A stretch of DNA of 64,000 nt from Hyphomonas johnsonii MHS-2 (GCF_000685275.1 NZ_ARYK01000004.1:1-64000), one strand, 5' to 3'; shown: positions 9,353-18,314, numbered from the stretch's first letter. The notes: generated by a model from the sequence alone, not told the origin. Numbers and translations: made by a program.

Positions 9353-10000
9353 TCAGAACGGGCACGGCGCCTCGAATTCCACAGCCTGGCCGGTCGCCGG
9401 GTGGCGCAGGCGCAGCGTGGTGGCATGCAGGTGCAGGCGTGGCGCAGCCGCCAGCGCCTCGGCATGTGCGTAGATGTCGTCGCCCAGAATGGGGTGGCCG
9501 ATGGCGGCGAGATGGAGGCGCAGCTGATGGGTGCGACCGGTGAGGGGCGTGAGGCGGAGGCGGGCGCCGCGGCTGTGCAGGCGCATGGTGGCATATTCCG
9601 TCCGGCTCGGCTTGCCGGTCTCGTGATTGACCTTCTGGCGCGGTCGGTTCGGCCAGTCATGGCTGAGCGGCAGGTCGATCAGGCCCCCGGCAGGATCCGG
9701 CGTGCCCCACACGTCGGCCACATAGGCCTTGGCGACCTCGCCGCGTTCGAACTGGGTGGAGAGGTTGCGCTGCACCGGCTTGGACCGCGCGAACAGGAGC
9801 AGGCCGCTCGTGGACATGTCGAGGCGGTGAACCGTCAGGGCGTCGGCATGGTCAGCGGCGACACGCGACAAGGCGCAGTCGGCCTTTGCCGGCCCGCGGC
9901 CGGGGACGGAAAGCAGTTCGGCCGGCTTGTCGATGACAATCAGGTCGGCGTCGACATGCAGGTAACGCACGGCGCCGGCCGGCGGGCAGTACTGCGTCAC
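9353..10000 (-). CDS. RluA-family pseudouridine synthase
   Basis: A 215-residue catalytic domain of the RluA/RsuA superfamily that isomerises uridine to pseudouridine in rRNA or tRNA. The catalytic-Asp motif is HRLDMSTSGLLLFARS near residue 60. Other family segments are DLIVIDKPAELLSVPG at the start, LPLSHDWPNRPRQ and LTPLTGRTHQLRLHLAAIGHPILGD near the end. There is no N-terminal S4 domain, so it resembles RluA (23S U746 and tRNA U32) in size, but the target cannot be fixed. Its start overlaps the histidine-kinase stop by four bases. Confidence 0.9.
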   Translation of the reverse strand: MTQYCPPAGAVRYLHVDADLIVIDKPAELLSVPGRGPAKADCALSRVAADHADALTVHRLDMSTSGLLLFARSKPVQRNLSTQFERGEVAKAYVADVWGTPDPAGGLIDLPLSHDWPNRPRQKVNHETGKPSRTEYATMRLHSRGARLRLTPLTGRTHQLRLHLAAIGHPILGDDIYAHAEALAAAPRLHLHATTLRLRHPATGQAVEFEAPCPF

Positions 10001-11427
10001 GCGCCATAGCCGGGCAGTTGCAGGCAGAACGTGGTTCCTGACGGGGAGGTGCTGGCGAGCAGGAGATCGCCGCCCATGCCCTGGGCCAGTTCGCGGGCGA
10101 TCACGAGGCCAAGACCGGTGCCATTGCGCCGCGAGCTGCCGGCAAACGGCTTGAACAGGGTCTCGCAGGCGCTGTCCGGCAGGCCGGGGCCGGTGTCGAT
10201 GATGTCGAGGCCGGCGGGGGTCAGGGTCGCCGTGATGCGGCGTTCGCCGGACTCAATACTGTCCATTGCCTCGGCCGCATTGCGCAAAAGGTTGGCGACG
10301 ATGCGGTGCAGGTGATCGGGGTCGGCCATGATGTCGACATCGGGCGGGACAAGGTTTTTCCATTGCACCCGCGGGTGGGCCGCGAGCGCCTCGGCGGCAG
10401 CCTCCTCGACAGCGGCGTGCAGGCGAAACTGCTCGGGCCGGGCGGGCTGGGGCGTTGCCTTGCCATAGTCGAGTGTCTCGGTCGCCAGGCTGATCGCGCG
10501 TTCCAGCGCGCGCTCGAGGCGGGGCGCGGCGTTCTGCACCCGCGGATCTTCCGACCGGGCGAGCACGTCGGAGACAAGCTGCGCCGAGGCCAGCGAGTTG
10601 CGCAGGTCATGGTTGATCTTGGCCACCGCCGTGCCGAGTTCGGCGAGGTGTGCGCGGTTGCGGAAACTGGTCGCCACGGTGTCTTCCATGTCAGCGAGCG
10701 CATTCTGCGCCCGGCCGATCTCGTCGCGCCGCGGCGTCGGCTGCAGGCGGCGCGTCCAGGCGCCCGGATCATTGCGGAACTGTTCCGCACTCAGCGTCAC
10801 CCGCCGCATCGGGCGCACGACCAGGAAGTGCAGCATGACGTAAATGATCCCGGCAGCAACGAACGCGATCAGCAGGGACAGGGCGGCAATCCGGCGGGCA
10901 TAGGCCCACAGCGCCGCCTTCATCGGTGCCTGGGGCACGACGATTTCCAGAACGCGGCCAAGCGCCGAGCCGTCTGCGAAGATGACCAGCACCCGGTCGT
11001 CCGGCGCGAAAAAGGCGCCGAGTGTCGCCGCCGAGCGGCTCACGGAGTTCGAATTGCGAAGGTCCACGTTGTGCATCTGGCCCGCGATCGGTGTCTGGGC
11101 CGCCAGCAACTGGATGCGCATGTCGTCTTCCAGTTCGGTCACGGCAAGGACTTCCGCGTTCGTCAGCAACTGGTCGGAAAGCTCCTCGGATACATTGCGC
11201 GCCGGCGACGCTTCGAGGGCGAGCGCCGCGATACGGGCCGCCTGCACGCGTTCCTGCAGCCAGGCGTTCCGGAAACCCGACGCGCTGGGCACGAAGATCA
11301 GTGCCTCGACGATCAGGATGGACACCAGCGTCAGCGCGAACAGGCGAATCGACAGGCTTTCGAACCAGCGCGACGGCGCCGGCGCTGACAGGTCTGGCAG
11401 GGCCCCGGAATGGTTCTTGTCGCTCAC
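9997..11427 (-). CDS. membrane sensor histidine kinase
   Basis: A 476-residue two-component sensor. It has a transmembrane helix near residue 30, a periplasmic sensor of about 140 residues, a second helix near 185-210 and a HAMP-like linker. The dimerisation box has the phospho-His in INHDLRNSLASAQ. The ATPase domain follows, with N-box LLRNAAEA, G1 DTGPGLP, F-box LFKPF and G2 GTGLGLVIA. No response regulator is adjacent, so the partner is encoded elsewhere. It is the fourth gene of the DUF547-led operon, 15 bases after the disulfide reductase. Confidence 0.93.
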   Translation of the reverse strand: MSDKNHSGALPDLSAPAPSRWFESLSIRLFALTLVSILIVEALIFVPSASGFRNAWLQERVQAARIAALALEASPARNVSEELSDQLLTNAEVLAVTELEDDMRIQLLAAQTPIAGQMHNVDLRNSNSVSRSAATLGAFFAPDDRVLVIFADGSALGRVLEIVVPQAPMKAALWAYARRIAALSLLIAFVAAGIIYVMLHFLVVRPMRRVTLSAEQFRNDPGAWTRRLQPTPRRDEIGRAQNALADMEDTVATSFRNRAHLAELGTAVAKINHDLRNSLASAQLVSDVLARSEDPRVQNAAPRLERALERAISLATETLDYGKATPQPARPEQFRLHAAVEEAAAEALAAHPRVQWKNLVPPDVDIMADPDHLHRIVANLLRNAAEAMDSIESGERRITATLTPAGLDIIDTGPGLPDSACETLFKPFAGSSRRNGTGLGLVIARELAQGMGGDLLLASTSPSGTTFCLQLPGYGA

Positions 11428-11442
11428 ACAGGCTGAATTAGC

Positions 11443-12888
11443 TTACGGGATGCGTTGGAGCAAGCCGACGAGGCGTTTGGCAGACTTGCTGAACAGCGCC
11501 TCGGTGAAATGGGCCGAGGCCGCGCGCTTCACCACTTCAGCCCGCGTCGGATAGGGCGAGATGAAATTGGTCAGGTCCTGGACCTTCAGGCCGTTGGACA
11601 TTGCCAGCGATATGATCTGCAGGATGTCGCCTGCCCCTTCGCCGACAATCGAGGCGCCGAGCAGCTTTCCCTTGCGGATCACCAGCTTGGCCTCGCCCAG
11701 CGTCTTGCCTTCGGCAATCGCCCGGTCGTTCTCGTGGAACGGGAAGGACGAGGTTTCGACGCTGTCGCCGAATTTCTCGCGGGCCTCTGCCTCGGTCAGG
11801 GCAACCTGGGCGACTTCCGGGCTCGTGTAGGTGACAGCCGGGATTGGCAGGCTGTCGGCTTTCGTCCGCTGCTTGAAGAAGGCGCGGCGGGCAAACACGG
11901 ATGCATGCCAGCCGGCAACATGGGTGAACTGTTCGCGGCCGGCGGAATCGCCCAGCGCCCAGACACGACGATTGCTGCGCGAGCGGAGGGTGTCACCGAC
12001 CACGATGCCCTTGCGGTCGAACTCGACCTTGCCGGCCTCAAGGTCGAGGCCGTCCAGCATGGTGCGCCGCCCAACCGCGACGAGCAGGTGGCTGCCGTCG
12101 ACCGGAACCTCGGCACCGTCATGTTCGGTGTGGACCCTGATGCCGCCATTTTCGGAAGAGACGCGCACTGCCTTGTGCCCTTCGAGAACGGTGACGCCCT
12201 CGTCGCGCAGGGCGCCAATCGCAATCGCCGCATGCGCGGGATCGGACTTGCCCAGCGCGAGCCCCATTTCGATCACGGTGGTCCTTGCGCCGAGGCGGGT
12301 GAATGCCTGGGCCATTTCAAGGCCGATCGGGCCGCCGCCCAGGATGACCAGGTGTTCCGGAAAGTCCGGCATCGAAAACAGGGTTTCGTTGGTGACGTAA
12401 GGCACCGTCTTCAGGCCTTCGATCGGTGGGATGAAGGCCGTCGACCCGGTGGCCACGACGATGCGGCGGGCGCGGGTGCGGGTGTTGGCGGAAACGACCG
12501 TATCGGGATCGGCAAAGCGGGCATGTTCGCGGATGACGGTGACGCCAAGCCCTTCGAACCGTTCCTGGCTGTCGACCGGCGCGATCGTGTCGATCGCGTG
12601 GCGCACATGCGCCTTGACGGCCGCCCAGTCTGTTACCGGAGCAGACACGCCGATACCGTACTTCGCGGCCTCGCGTGCAGATTGCGCGGCCTTGGCGGCA
12701 CTGAGCAGGGCCTTGGACGGCACGCAGCCATAATTGAGGCAGTCGCCACCCATCTCGGCCTGCTCGTACAACACGACGTTCAGCCCGAACATGGCTGCGC
12801 CGGCGGCGGCTGACAGGCCGCCCGATCCGCCGCCAATGACGACGAGATCGGCCTTGTAGTCTTTTACCTGAACCTTGGTATCGTGCAT
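11443..12888 (-). CDS. FAD-dependent pyridine nucleotide-disulfide oxidoreductase (mercuric reductase-like)
   Basis: A 481-residue class I flavoprotein disulfide reductase. It has the FAD-binding VVIGGGSGGLSAAAGAA, the redox-active pair in GGDCLNYGCVPSKA, the NAD(P)-binding LVILGGGPIGLEMAQAF, the second FAD segment VWALGDSAG and the dimerisation domain. It lacks the N-terminal HMA domain and terminal Cys pair of true MerA, and no lipoyl-enzyme genes are near. It therefore belongs to the mercuric-reductase-like group found beside TVP38/DUF547 genes. The substrate is unknown. The start overlaps the TVP38 stop. Confidence 0.88.
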   Translation of the reverse strand: MHDTKVQVKDYKADLVVIGGGSGGLSAAAGAAMFGLNVVLYEQAEMGGDCLNYGCVPSKALLSAAKAAQSAREAAKYGIGVSAPVTDWAAVKAHVRHAIDTIAPVDSQERFEGLGVTVIREHARFADPDTVVSANTRTRARRIVVATGSTAFIPPIEGLKTVPYVTNETLFSMPDFPEHLVILGGGPIGLEMAQAFTRLGARTTVIEMGLALGKSDPAHAAIAIGALRDEGVTVLEGHKAVRVSSENGGIRVHTEHDGAEVPVDGSHLLVAVGRRTMLDGLDLEAGKVEFDRKGIVVGDTLRSRSNRRVWALGDSAGREQFTHVAGWHASVFARRAFFKQRTKADSLPIPAVTYTSPEVAQVALTEAEAREKFGDSVETSSFPFHENDRAIAEGKTLGEAKLVIRKGKLLGASIVGEGAGDILQIISLAMSNGLKVQDLTNFISPYPTRAEVVKRAASAHFTEALFSKSAKRLVGLLQRIP

Positions 12889-13643
12889 CAGCTGGTGCCT
12901 TCCAGTTTGGCAGCCTTCTTTGCGAAGAGCTTCTTGTACGCCACCGGGATCAGCGACACCACACCGAGTGCAATGAAGGCAGGCACGAGATTTCGGCCGA
13001 TGCTGGCAATATTGGGGTCTTCGCCGGCGGCGAAGGTCGCACCGAGGCCAGCACCAATCCAGGTATAGGCGATGACGCCCGGAATGATGCCGAGGGCGGT
13101 GGTGATGGCATAGTCACGGTATTTCGCACCGAGCAGCGCGGGCGCGATGTTGGCGACCGGGAACGGAACGACTGGCAGGAAGCGCAGGGCGAACATGTAC
13201 GAGAAGGCGTCCTCCTGGAACCCGCGCTCCATCTTCTTGACAAACGGACCAGCCCGTTCGCGCAGGGCCGCCCCGACGGAGGTCCTGGCAGCGAAGAAGA
13301 GCAGGCTGGCACCGAGCGTGGCGCCGACAACGGTTGCCGGTGTGCCGCCCATCAGCCCGAACAGGAAGCCGCCGGCGATCGTGATCCACAGCGCGCCGGG
13401 CACCATGAACAGCGTTGCTGCGGCATAGACCAGGACGTAGGCCCCAACGGCCAGGAAGAGGTGTTCACTGACGAAACCGCGAAGGGTTTCCTGCTGGGCG
13501 CGGAGCGTATCCAGCGACAGGTAGTCGAACAGGCCGAAAGCCCACGCGGCCAGGATGCCGGCCGCGATCAGGTAGACCGGCCATAACCGGATGTGCAGGG
13601 GTGTCGGACGCCGGGTGCCGGCGGAGGGCTCATTCTGTGTCAT
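12888..13643 (-). CDS. TVP38/TMEM64 (DedA-like) membrane protein
   Basis: A 251-residue inner-membrane protein of the VTT/SNARE-associated family, with five to six hydrophobic segments. The family signature is visible as FLFGLMGGTPATVVGATLGASLLFF and, later, FALRFLPVVPFPVANIAPALLG and TALGIIPGVIAYTWIGAGLG. Relatives act in lipid scrambling or lipid-carrier recycling, but the role here is unknown. The likely ATG at 13643 overlaps the DUF547 stop by 14 bases. An in-frame ATG at 13658 is the alternative. Confidence 0.88.
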   Translation of the reverse strand: MTQNEPSAGTRRPTPLHIRLWPVYLIAAGILAAWAFGLFDYLSLDTLRAQQETLRGFVSEHLFLAVGAYVLVYAAATLFMVPGALWITIAGGFLFGLMGGTPATVVGATLGASLLFFAARTSVGAALRERAGPFVKKMERGFQEDAFSYMFALRFLPVVPFPVANIAPALLGAKYRDYAITTALGIIPGVIAYTWIGAGLGATFAAGEDPNIASIGRNLVPAFIALGVVSLIPVAYKKLFAKKAAKLEGTS

Positions 13644-14430
13644 TGAGGGACCAGTCATAGGCAAAGGAATTGATTTTCGGATTGGCGCGGATGCGCGCGG
13701 CGAGATCGGTGTCGGCATATGCAAGCAAATGGGCGATGACGGCGTCTTTCGAGCCGCCGAAATCGTCCTGGAACCAGTCATAGATGGACGACAGGACGAG
13801 GCCCTTGTCGGTAACTGTCACACCGCGCGGATTGTTGACATAGGCGCGGGCCGCCCCGTCGAGGTCTGCGTCGAGCGTTGCCGGCTCCCAGGCCTTTGCC
13901 ATCAGGTTGGGACAGCTGATCGAGGCGCAATTGATGGAGTAATGGACACGCGGGTCGTGGAAGGTTGGCCGCAGGATCTTGTGCTCGATGTCATCGAGCG
14001 AGACTTCGCGTCCGCCGGCGACGACTTTGACCTTCTTCCAGGGCCCGCCGAAGAAATAGCCGTCCTTGATCGAACCAAGAGGATACTTGGACACGATGTA
14101 GCGCACGGTGACGGCATTGTAGAGATTGGCCCAGGCTGCGAAGGCGGCATTGTTGGTACCCGAAAGGTCCATGTCGGCAAAGCGGGCGATATAGGTGTCG
14201 AGGGCCTCGCGGTCGGCGGCACTGGCCTTGAGGCCGGCATAGTCGAACAGGTTGACGCCGTCCGGGGAGGCATGGACGTATCTACCGAGAAGGCGCGTCC
14301 AATCGGCGTGCTGGGCTTTGGCCATCTGCGTCCCTTCGACTGTTTGCGCGCCAGCATCCTCTGCGCCGGCAACAGGGGCAAGCGTGATTGCGGCAAGCGC
14401 AAGTGCGAGGGCGAAGGCGGTGCGTTTCAT
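13630..14430 (-). CDS. secreted DUF547 domain-containing protein
   Basis: A 266-residue protein with a signal peptide (MKRTAFALALALAAITLAPVAGA). The DUF547 core contains WANLYNAVTVRYIVSKYPLGSIK, HYSINCASISCPNL with paired Cys residues, and AYVNNPRGV. Some DUF547 proteins have a papain-like layout, with catalytic Cys and His inside these motifs, but activity is unproven. It heads the operon DUF547-TVP38-disulfide reductase-kinase-RluA, a grouping of the first three genes that recurs in other bacteria. A periplasmic thiol-linked role is possible but only inferred. Confidence 0.88.
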   Translation of the reverse strand: MKRTAFALALALAAITLAPVAGAEDAGAQTVEGTQMAKAQHADWTRLLGRYVHASPDGVNLFDYAGLKASAADREALDTYIARFADMDLSGTNNAAFAAWANLYNAVTVRYIVSKYPLGSIKDGYFFGGPWKKVKVVAGGREVSLDDIEHKILRPTFHDPRVHYSINCASISCPNLMAKAWEPATLDADLDGAARAYVNNPRGVTVTDKGLVLSSIYDWFQDDFGGSKDAVIAHLLAYADTDLAARIRANPKINSFAYDWSLNDTE

Positions 14431-14533
14431 GGAATGTCTCTCTCGATTTCCACCGAGACATAGACTGTTCCCGCATCAGATGCGCCTCACGCTTGTAAGA
14501 GGTGCGATCAAAGGCCCGTGATCACTCGGAGAG

Positions 14534-15406
14534 CTAGAGGTTCTCGATCCGGCAACCCCGGGCATCGAGAACGGCGCGCATCTCGTGGAAAGCCTTCGGT
14601 GTCCGGATCAGTGGGATACGCGGATGCAGGTGGTGCACGATATGGTACTGCATGCCCATCGAGCCGATATTGCCGAGGACCGCCCGGAAGCCCCGCGTGT
14701 TGCGGTAGCGGCCGGTCAGGTTGCCCGGATGGTGCGGCGCCCAGCTGAGATAGTAGACGATATAGGTCTGGCCGATATGGCGCGGCAGCCACCAGAGCAA
14801 CGCGGCTTCGATCGCGAAGCCGCTCCAGGCCAGCGCGAACAGGATCACGTAAAAGGCCAGCGTGGCGAACACGGCGTCCAGCATGACGTCCGGGCGGCCG
14901 ATGCGTTGCAGGGCGGCGGCATAGGCATTCGGCCCGGATTCCGTGCCGGGCTGGCGTGACTGGATGCTGTTCCAGATCGCCGCCAGCGGGCCGGAGGCAT
15001 GGGTGCCATAGTCGGGATCGAGGTCCGGGTCATTGGTGTGCTTGTGGTGTTCCAGATGGGTCAGGCGAGCGACGCGGTAGGGCAGCACGAGGGGGATGGT
15101 GGAAACATGCCCGACAAGCTCGTTGAGCCAGCGCAGCCTGTCGCCCGGCCGGGCGATGATATCGTGCTGGGCCTCGTGCGAGGGCAAGTAGCAGAGCATC
15201 ACGTTGAGACAGGCGATCGGGAAGGCGATCCAGACCGACAGGGTGCCGGTCAATACCAGCGGCCAGAGGGACAGCCAGACAGCGAGGTTAGCGAACGCCC
15301 AGGTGACCGACACGATCGGGAACTTGCCGATATGCCGGCGCGCGATCTCGCGCTCCTGACGCATCAGCTCGGCGTCCGACAGCTGTTTCACGTCCGCGGT
15401 ACTCAT
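14534..15406 (-). CDS. membrane fatty-acid desaturase
   Basis: A 290-residue integral-membrane di-iron desaturase. The three histidine boxes are visible: HEAQHD near residue 80, HLEHHKHTND near 115 and QYHIVHHLHP near 250. Four hydrophobic segments lie between them. The family introduces double bonds or hydroxyls into lipids, sterols or carotenoids; the exact substrate is unknown. It is translationally coupled to the upstream 64-residue membrane protein (four-base overlap) and faces a Rieske oxygenase across a shared, strongly palindromic promoter region. Confidence 0.9.
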   Translation of the reverse strand: MSTADVKQLSDAELMRQEREIARRHIGKFPIVSVTWAFANLAVWLSLWPLVLTGTLSVWIAFPIACLNVMLCYLPSHEAQHDIIARPGDRLRWLNELVGHVSTIPLVLPYRVARLTHLEHHKHTNDPDLDPDYGTHASGPLAAIWNSIQSRQPGTESGPNAYAAALQRIGRPDVMLDAVFATLAFYVILFALAWSGFAIEAALLWWLPRHIGQTYIVYYLSWAPHHPGNLTGRYRNTRGFRAVLGNIGSMGMQYHIVHHLHPRIPLIRTPKAFHEMRAVLDARGCRIENL

Positions 15407-15597
15407 ATCCAGCGCCCCCTGTACTGGGCGATGCCGCCCCAGACAGCGCCGAGCAGCAGGCCCGCAACCAGCGGGGTCAGCCCGAATGGCAGCGCCAGTC
15501 CGGCGCGCTCGATGATCTGGGCCGTCAGGGGCGCGATAAAGCCGAACGCGAACACGAGCGGCCCGAAGTGAAAGAGGGTCTTGATGACTGTTTCCAT
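15403..15597 (-). CDS. small two-helix membrane protein
   Basis: A 64-residue protein with two hydrophobic stretches (LVFAFGFIAPLTAQII and LTPLVAGLLLGAVWGGIA) and a short basic tail YRGRWI. ATG 15597 has GGGAGA seven bases upstream, and the stop overlaps the desaturase start (ATGA), so it is very likely real and made together with the desaturase. The longer open frame from 15816 runs through the promoter region and is not credible. The family is not recognised; an accessory or stabilising subunit is possible. Confidence 0.7.
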   Translation of the reverse strand: METVIKTLFHFGPLVFAFGFIAPLTAQIIERAGLALPFGLTPLVAGLLLGAVWGGIAQYRGRWI

Positions 15598-15616
15598 GCT
15601 GCGTCTCCCTGAAATC

Positions 15617-15703
15617 AAAAGTGACACATGCGTCAACTTTTGTCGAGAGGCGCCGAGAGCCCGTTGCCTTCGGTCGACAAAAGGTGACGCATGTGTCATT
15701 TTT
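15617..15703. promoter_or_regulatory. 30-bp inverted repeat with two TGACRCATGYGTCA operators
   Basis: Arms at 15617-15646 and 15674-15703 are reverse complements at 28 of 30 positions, separated by 27 bases. Each arm carries a nearly palindromic core: TGACACATGCGTCA at 15622-15635 and TGACGCATGTGTCA at 15685-15698. The pair sits between the divergent desaturase and Rieske starts, so one regulator probably controls both directions. The core looks like a TetR-family site. No TetR gene is in the window. Confidence 0.7.
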
Positions 15704-15721
15704 TGGGTCAGGAGGATCAAC

Positions 15722-16864
15722 ATGACACGAGAATTGCCGGGCATCAGCACCGCCGAGATCGACCGGGCTGCGCGGCCCCTGGCGCAGGCCATGACCCTGC
15801 CGCCGGCAGCATACATTCGGGAAGATGTCTTCGGCCTCGAAGTCGAACGGATCTTCCGCAGGCGCTGGCTTCCGCTGGCGCGCGTCGATCAGGTGGCAAA
15901 GCCGGGTGACTTCCTGTCGATGGACGTGTTCGGCCAGCCGGTCATGATCGTGCACGGGCAGGACGGTGAAATCCGGGTCATGTCGCGCACCTGCCTGCAC
16001 CGCGCGGCGCAGGTGGTGGAGGGCAATGGCAACCGGAAGCTGTTCACCTGCCCGTATCACGCCTGGAGCTATGACACGGCCGGCCAGCTTGTCCGGGCGC
16101 CCCTGATGGAGGGCGCCGAGGGCTTTTCGGAATCAGGTTGCCGCCTGCCACAGGTCCGCACCGAGATATGGCAGGGATTCATCTTGGCCAATTTCGATCC
16201 AGACGCTGCGCCTTTCGCGCCGCAGGCCAGGACCTTCGAGACCTATTTCGAGAAGTTCCGGCTGGAGGACATGGTCGTCGTGCGGACGCTTGAATATGAC
16301 AGCGACTGGAACTGGAAGGTTCTCGTGGAGAATTTCATGGAGGCCTACCACCATATCGGGGTTCACCCGGAAACGTTTGAGCCTGCCTATCATGCGCGCG
16401 ATTCCCGCGTGCCGGACAATGATGGCCCCTGGTCCATCCTTCATATGCCCGCTGCGCATGAAGAGGTGCCGCTGGGCCTGCCGCCCGTCGAAGGCCTTGA
16501 GGACTGGCAGGTGCGGGACCTGTTTGCCAGTGTCCTGTACCCGCATTTCCTGCTCGGCGTTCAGGGCAGCGTGGTGACCTGGTACCAGGTGTTCCCGGAA
16601 GCGGCCGGAAAGATGAAGCTGAAGATCCATATCTGCGTGCCGGGCGCCTATACCGGTTTTGAAGGCTTCGATCAGATCGCAGACGAAATCAGCCGGATGG
16701 TGGCGGCGATCCATGACGAGGACATCGGTGCGAACCATACTGTCTGGAAGGGGCTGAATGCGCCGCTGACGCGGCAGGGCCGGCTTTCCCCACTGGAAAA
16801 GGCGATCTGGCAGTTCAACACGTGGTGGCTGGAGACGATGGTGCCCGAGGGCGATACAGGCTGA
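15722..16864 (+). CDS. Rieske-type aromatic ring-hydroxylating oxygenase, alpha subunit
   Basis: A 380-residue oxygenase with an N-terminal Rieske [2Fe-2S] domain (CLHRAAQVV...CPYHAW, near residues 90-115) and a C-terminal SRPBCC catalytic domain. The mononuclear iron ligands are in NFMEAYHHIGVHPETF. Such enzymes hydroxylate aromatics, choline-like amines or sterols using a separate reductase, which is not encoded here. ATG 15722 has AGGAGG eight bases upstream. Reading the frame back to 15581 would cross the operator. It is divergent from the desaturase, so the two may act in one lipid or sterol pathway (inference). Confidence 0.9.
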   Translation: MTRELPGISTAEIDRAARPLAQAMTLPPAAYIREDVFGLEVERIFRRRWLPLARVDQVAKPGDFLSMDVFGQPVMIVHGQDGEIRVMSRTCLHRAAQVVEGNGNRKLFTCPYHAWSYDTAGQLVRAPLMEGAEGFSESGCRLPQVRTEIWQGFILANFDPDAAPFAPQARTFETYFEKFRLEDMVVVRTLEYDSDWNWKVLVENFMEAYHHIGVHPETFEPAYHARDSRVPDNDGPWSILHMPAAHEEVPLGLPPVEGLEDWQVRDLFASVLYPHFLLGVQGSVVTWYQVFPEAAGKMKLKIHICVPGAYTGFEGFDQIADEISRMVAAIHDEDIGANHTVWKGLNAPLTRQGRLSPLEKAIWQFNTWWLETMVPEGDTG

Positions 16865-16877
16865 CGGCGCTGCGGCG

Positions 16878-18074
16878 CTATTTTCCGCCGCCGGCCCTGT
16901 CGGTGTCGAGTTCCATCCAGTCCTGCGGCGGCAGGTTGTAGGCCATGTCCATGACTTCAAATTCCACGCCGACCGGCAGGCGCGAACTGGAATTCCAGAG
17001 CGCCACGACGCCGGTATCCTTTTCCGGGTCGAACAGGATCAGCGACCGGTAGCCTTCGACGGCGCCGCGATGGCCGACCACGCGGGTGCCGGTCTCGCCA
17101 TATTTGTACACGCGCCAGCCAAGGGCATAGCGGGCGTCTTTCATGTGCCCCTTGTAGCGCCGGGTGATGCCGGATTGCTCGCGGCGTGTGTAGACGCGCG
17201 GCGTCTGCATCTGGGCGAGGGCGAATTCGCTCAAGACATCCGGCTCGAGCCCCATCTGGGCCCGGGCATAGAGGGCAAGGTCGCGGATCGAGCCATTGAC
17301 GCCACCGGCGGCCGGAACACGGTAATAGTCGTCATTGACGACCTTCCTTTCCGGCAGGCCGGCCGTCCGGCCCCGTTTGACGTGGGGCTCGGCCCAGGAT
17401 TCCGACGCCTGGAGGCCAACCCGCCCGATACTGGCGGAGACCATGCCGAGTGGCTCGAACAGCGCCTTGCGCACGGCGTCCGCATAGGACGTGTGGGTGA
17501 CCGATTCGATCACTTCGGACAGCGTATCGAAAGCGACGTTCTGATAGGTATGGCATTCACCGACCGGGCAGATCGCCTTGAGATTGCCCAGGCTGCGCCG
17601 GATCTCGGCCGGGTCCCTGCCGTCTTCAAGGCGTGTGTCGAAGGCATTCGAGACAATGCTCAGCTGGTGGGACAGCACGTCTTCCAGGGTTGCCATGCGC
17701 TCGGCCCCGCCGGGCAGGCGCAGGGATGTGCCGAACTTGGCGACCGGATCGGCCAGTGACAGCTTTCCCTGCTCGGCGAGTTTCGTCACCTCGCTGGCCG
17801 CGACCCCCTTGGACAGGGACGCCCAGCGGAACACGGTCGTGTCGCTGACCGGGGTGCCGCCATGGGTTGTGACGCCGTAACCCCGGGCAAAGCGGATTTC
17901 GCCATTCTCGATCACCGCGACAGCCAGGCCGACAATCTCGTCTTCCGCCGCGAGCCGTGTCAGGCGCTGGTCCAGCCGGTCATAGTCGATCACCTGCGCG
18001 CTGGCCGGGTTCAGGGCAGCGGGGCTGAATGCGACGAGGCAAAACGACAAGACAGCAGAGCGTAGAGAAAGCAT
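16878..18074 (-). CDS. secreted serine hydrolase, class C beta-lactamase family
   Basis: A 398-residue protein with a signal peptide ending near ASAQ. It has the serine beta-lactamase/DD-peptidase fold: SLSK (catalytic SxxK), YQN (YxN) in the middle and HRG near residue 345 in place of KTG. The HxG form is usual for esterases and D-aminopeptidases rather than true beta-lactamases, so hydrolysis of an ester or D-peptide is more likely. ATG 18074 has GAAGG six bases upstream; ATG 18080 leaves no space for it. It converges with the Rieske gene, 13 bases apart. Confidence 0.88.
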   Translation of the reverse strand: MLSLRSAVLSFCLVAFSPAALNPASAQVIDYDRLDQRLTRLAAEDEIVGLAVAVIENGEIRFARGYGVTTHGGTPVSDTTVFRWASLSKGVAASEVTKLAEQGKLSLADPVAKFGTSLRLPGGAERMATLEDVLSHQLSIVSNAFDTRLEDGRDPAEIRRSLGNLKAICPVGECHTYQNVAFDTLSEVIESVTHTSYADAVRKALFEPLGMVSASIGRVGLQASESWAEPHVKRGRTAGLPERKVVNDDYYRVPAAGGVNGSIRDLALYARAQMGLEPDVLSEFALAQMQTPRVYTRREQSGITRRYKGHMKDARYALGWRVYKYGETGTRVVGHRGAVEGYRSLILFDPEKDTGVVALWNSSSRLPVGVEFEVMDMAYNLPPQDWMELDTDRAGGGK

Positions 18075-18247
18075 GAGCATCCTTCAGATTTTGCCGCCAC
18101 CAGAGCCCCCAGACTGGGCCAGACTCGGATACCCTGTAAAGTGGCGTGATGCCGGGCGGCGTGCGTTCCGGCAGGAACAGGCAGGCCAGACACGCGGATC
18201 GCCGCAAAAATATGCCCCGAAGGCGGGTCAGACTGTGTCTCTCCGCC

Positions 18248-18276
18248 TTGACCTTCGCGCCTGTCGCCTGTATTGG
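18248..18276 (+). promoter_or_regulatory. candidate sigma-70 promoter of rpmH
   Basis: TTGACC and TATTGG are separated by 17 bases and lie about 40 bases upstream of the rpmH start. The -35 box is good and the -10 box is weak. It is placed sensibly for the rpmH-rnpA-yidC-engB transcript. Confidence 0.35.
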
Positions 18277-18314
18277 CCGCTCTTTCCGAGACATACCAGC
18301 CCCAGAGCAAGCCC

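Noticed and set aside
11455-12813. 452-residue plus-strand open frame over the disulfide reductase
   Set aside because: Antisense to a flavoprotein with all four family motifs.
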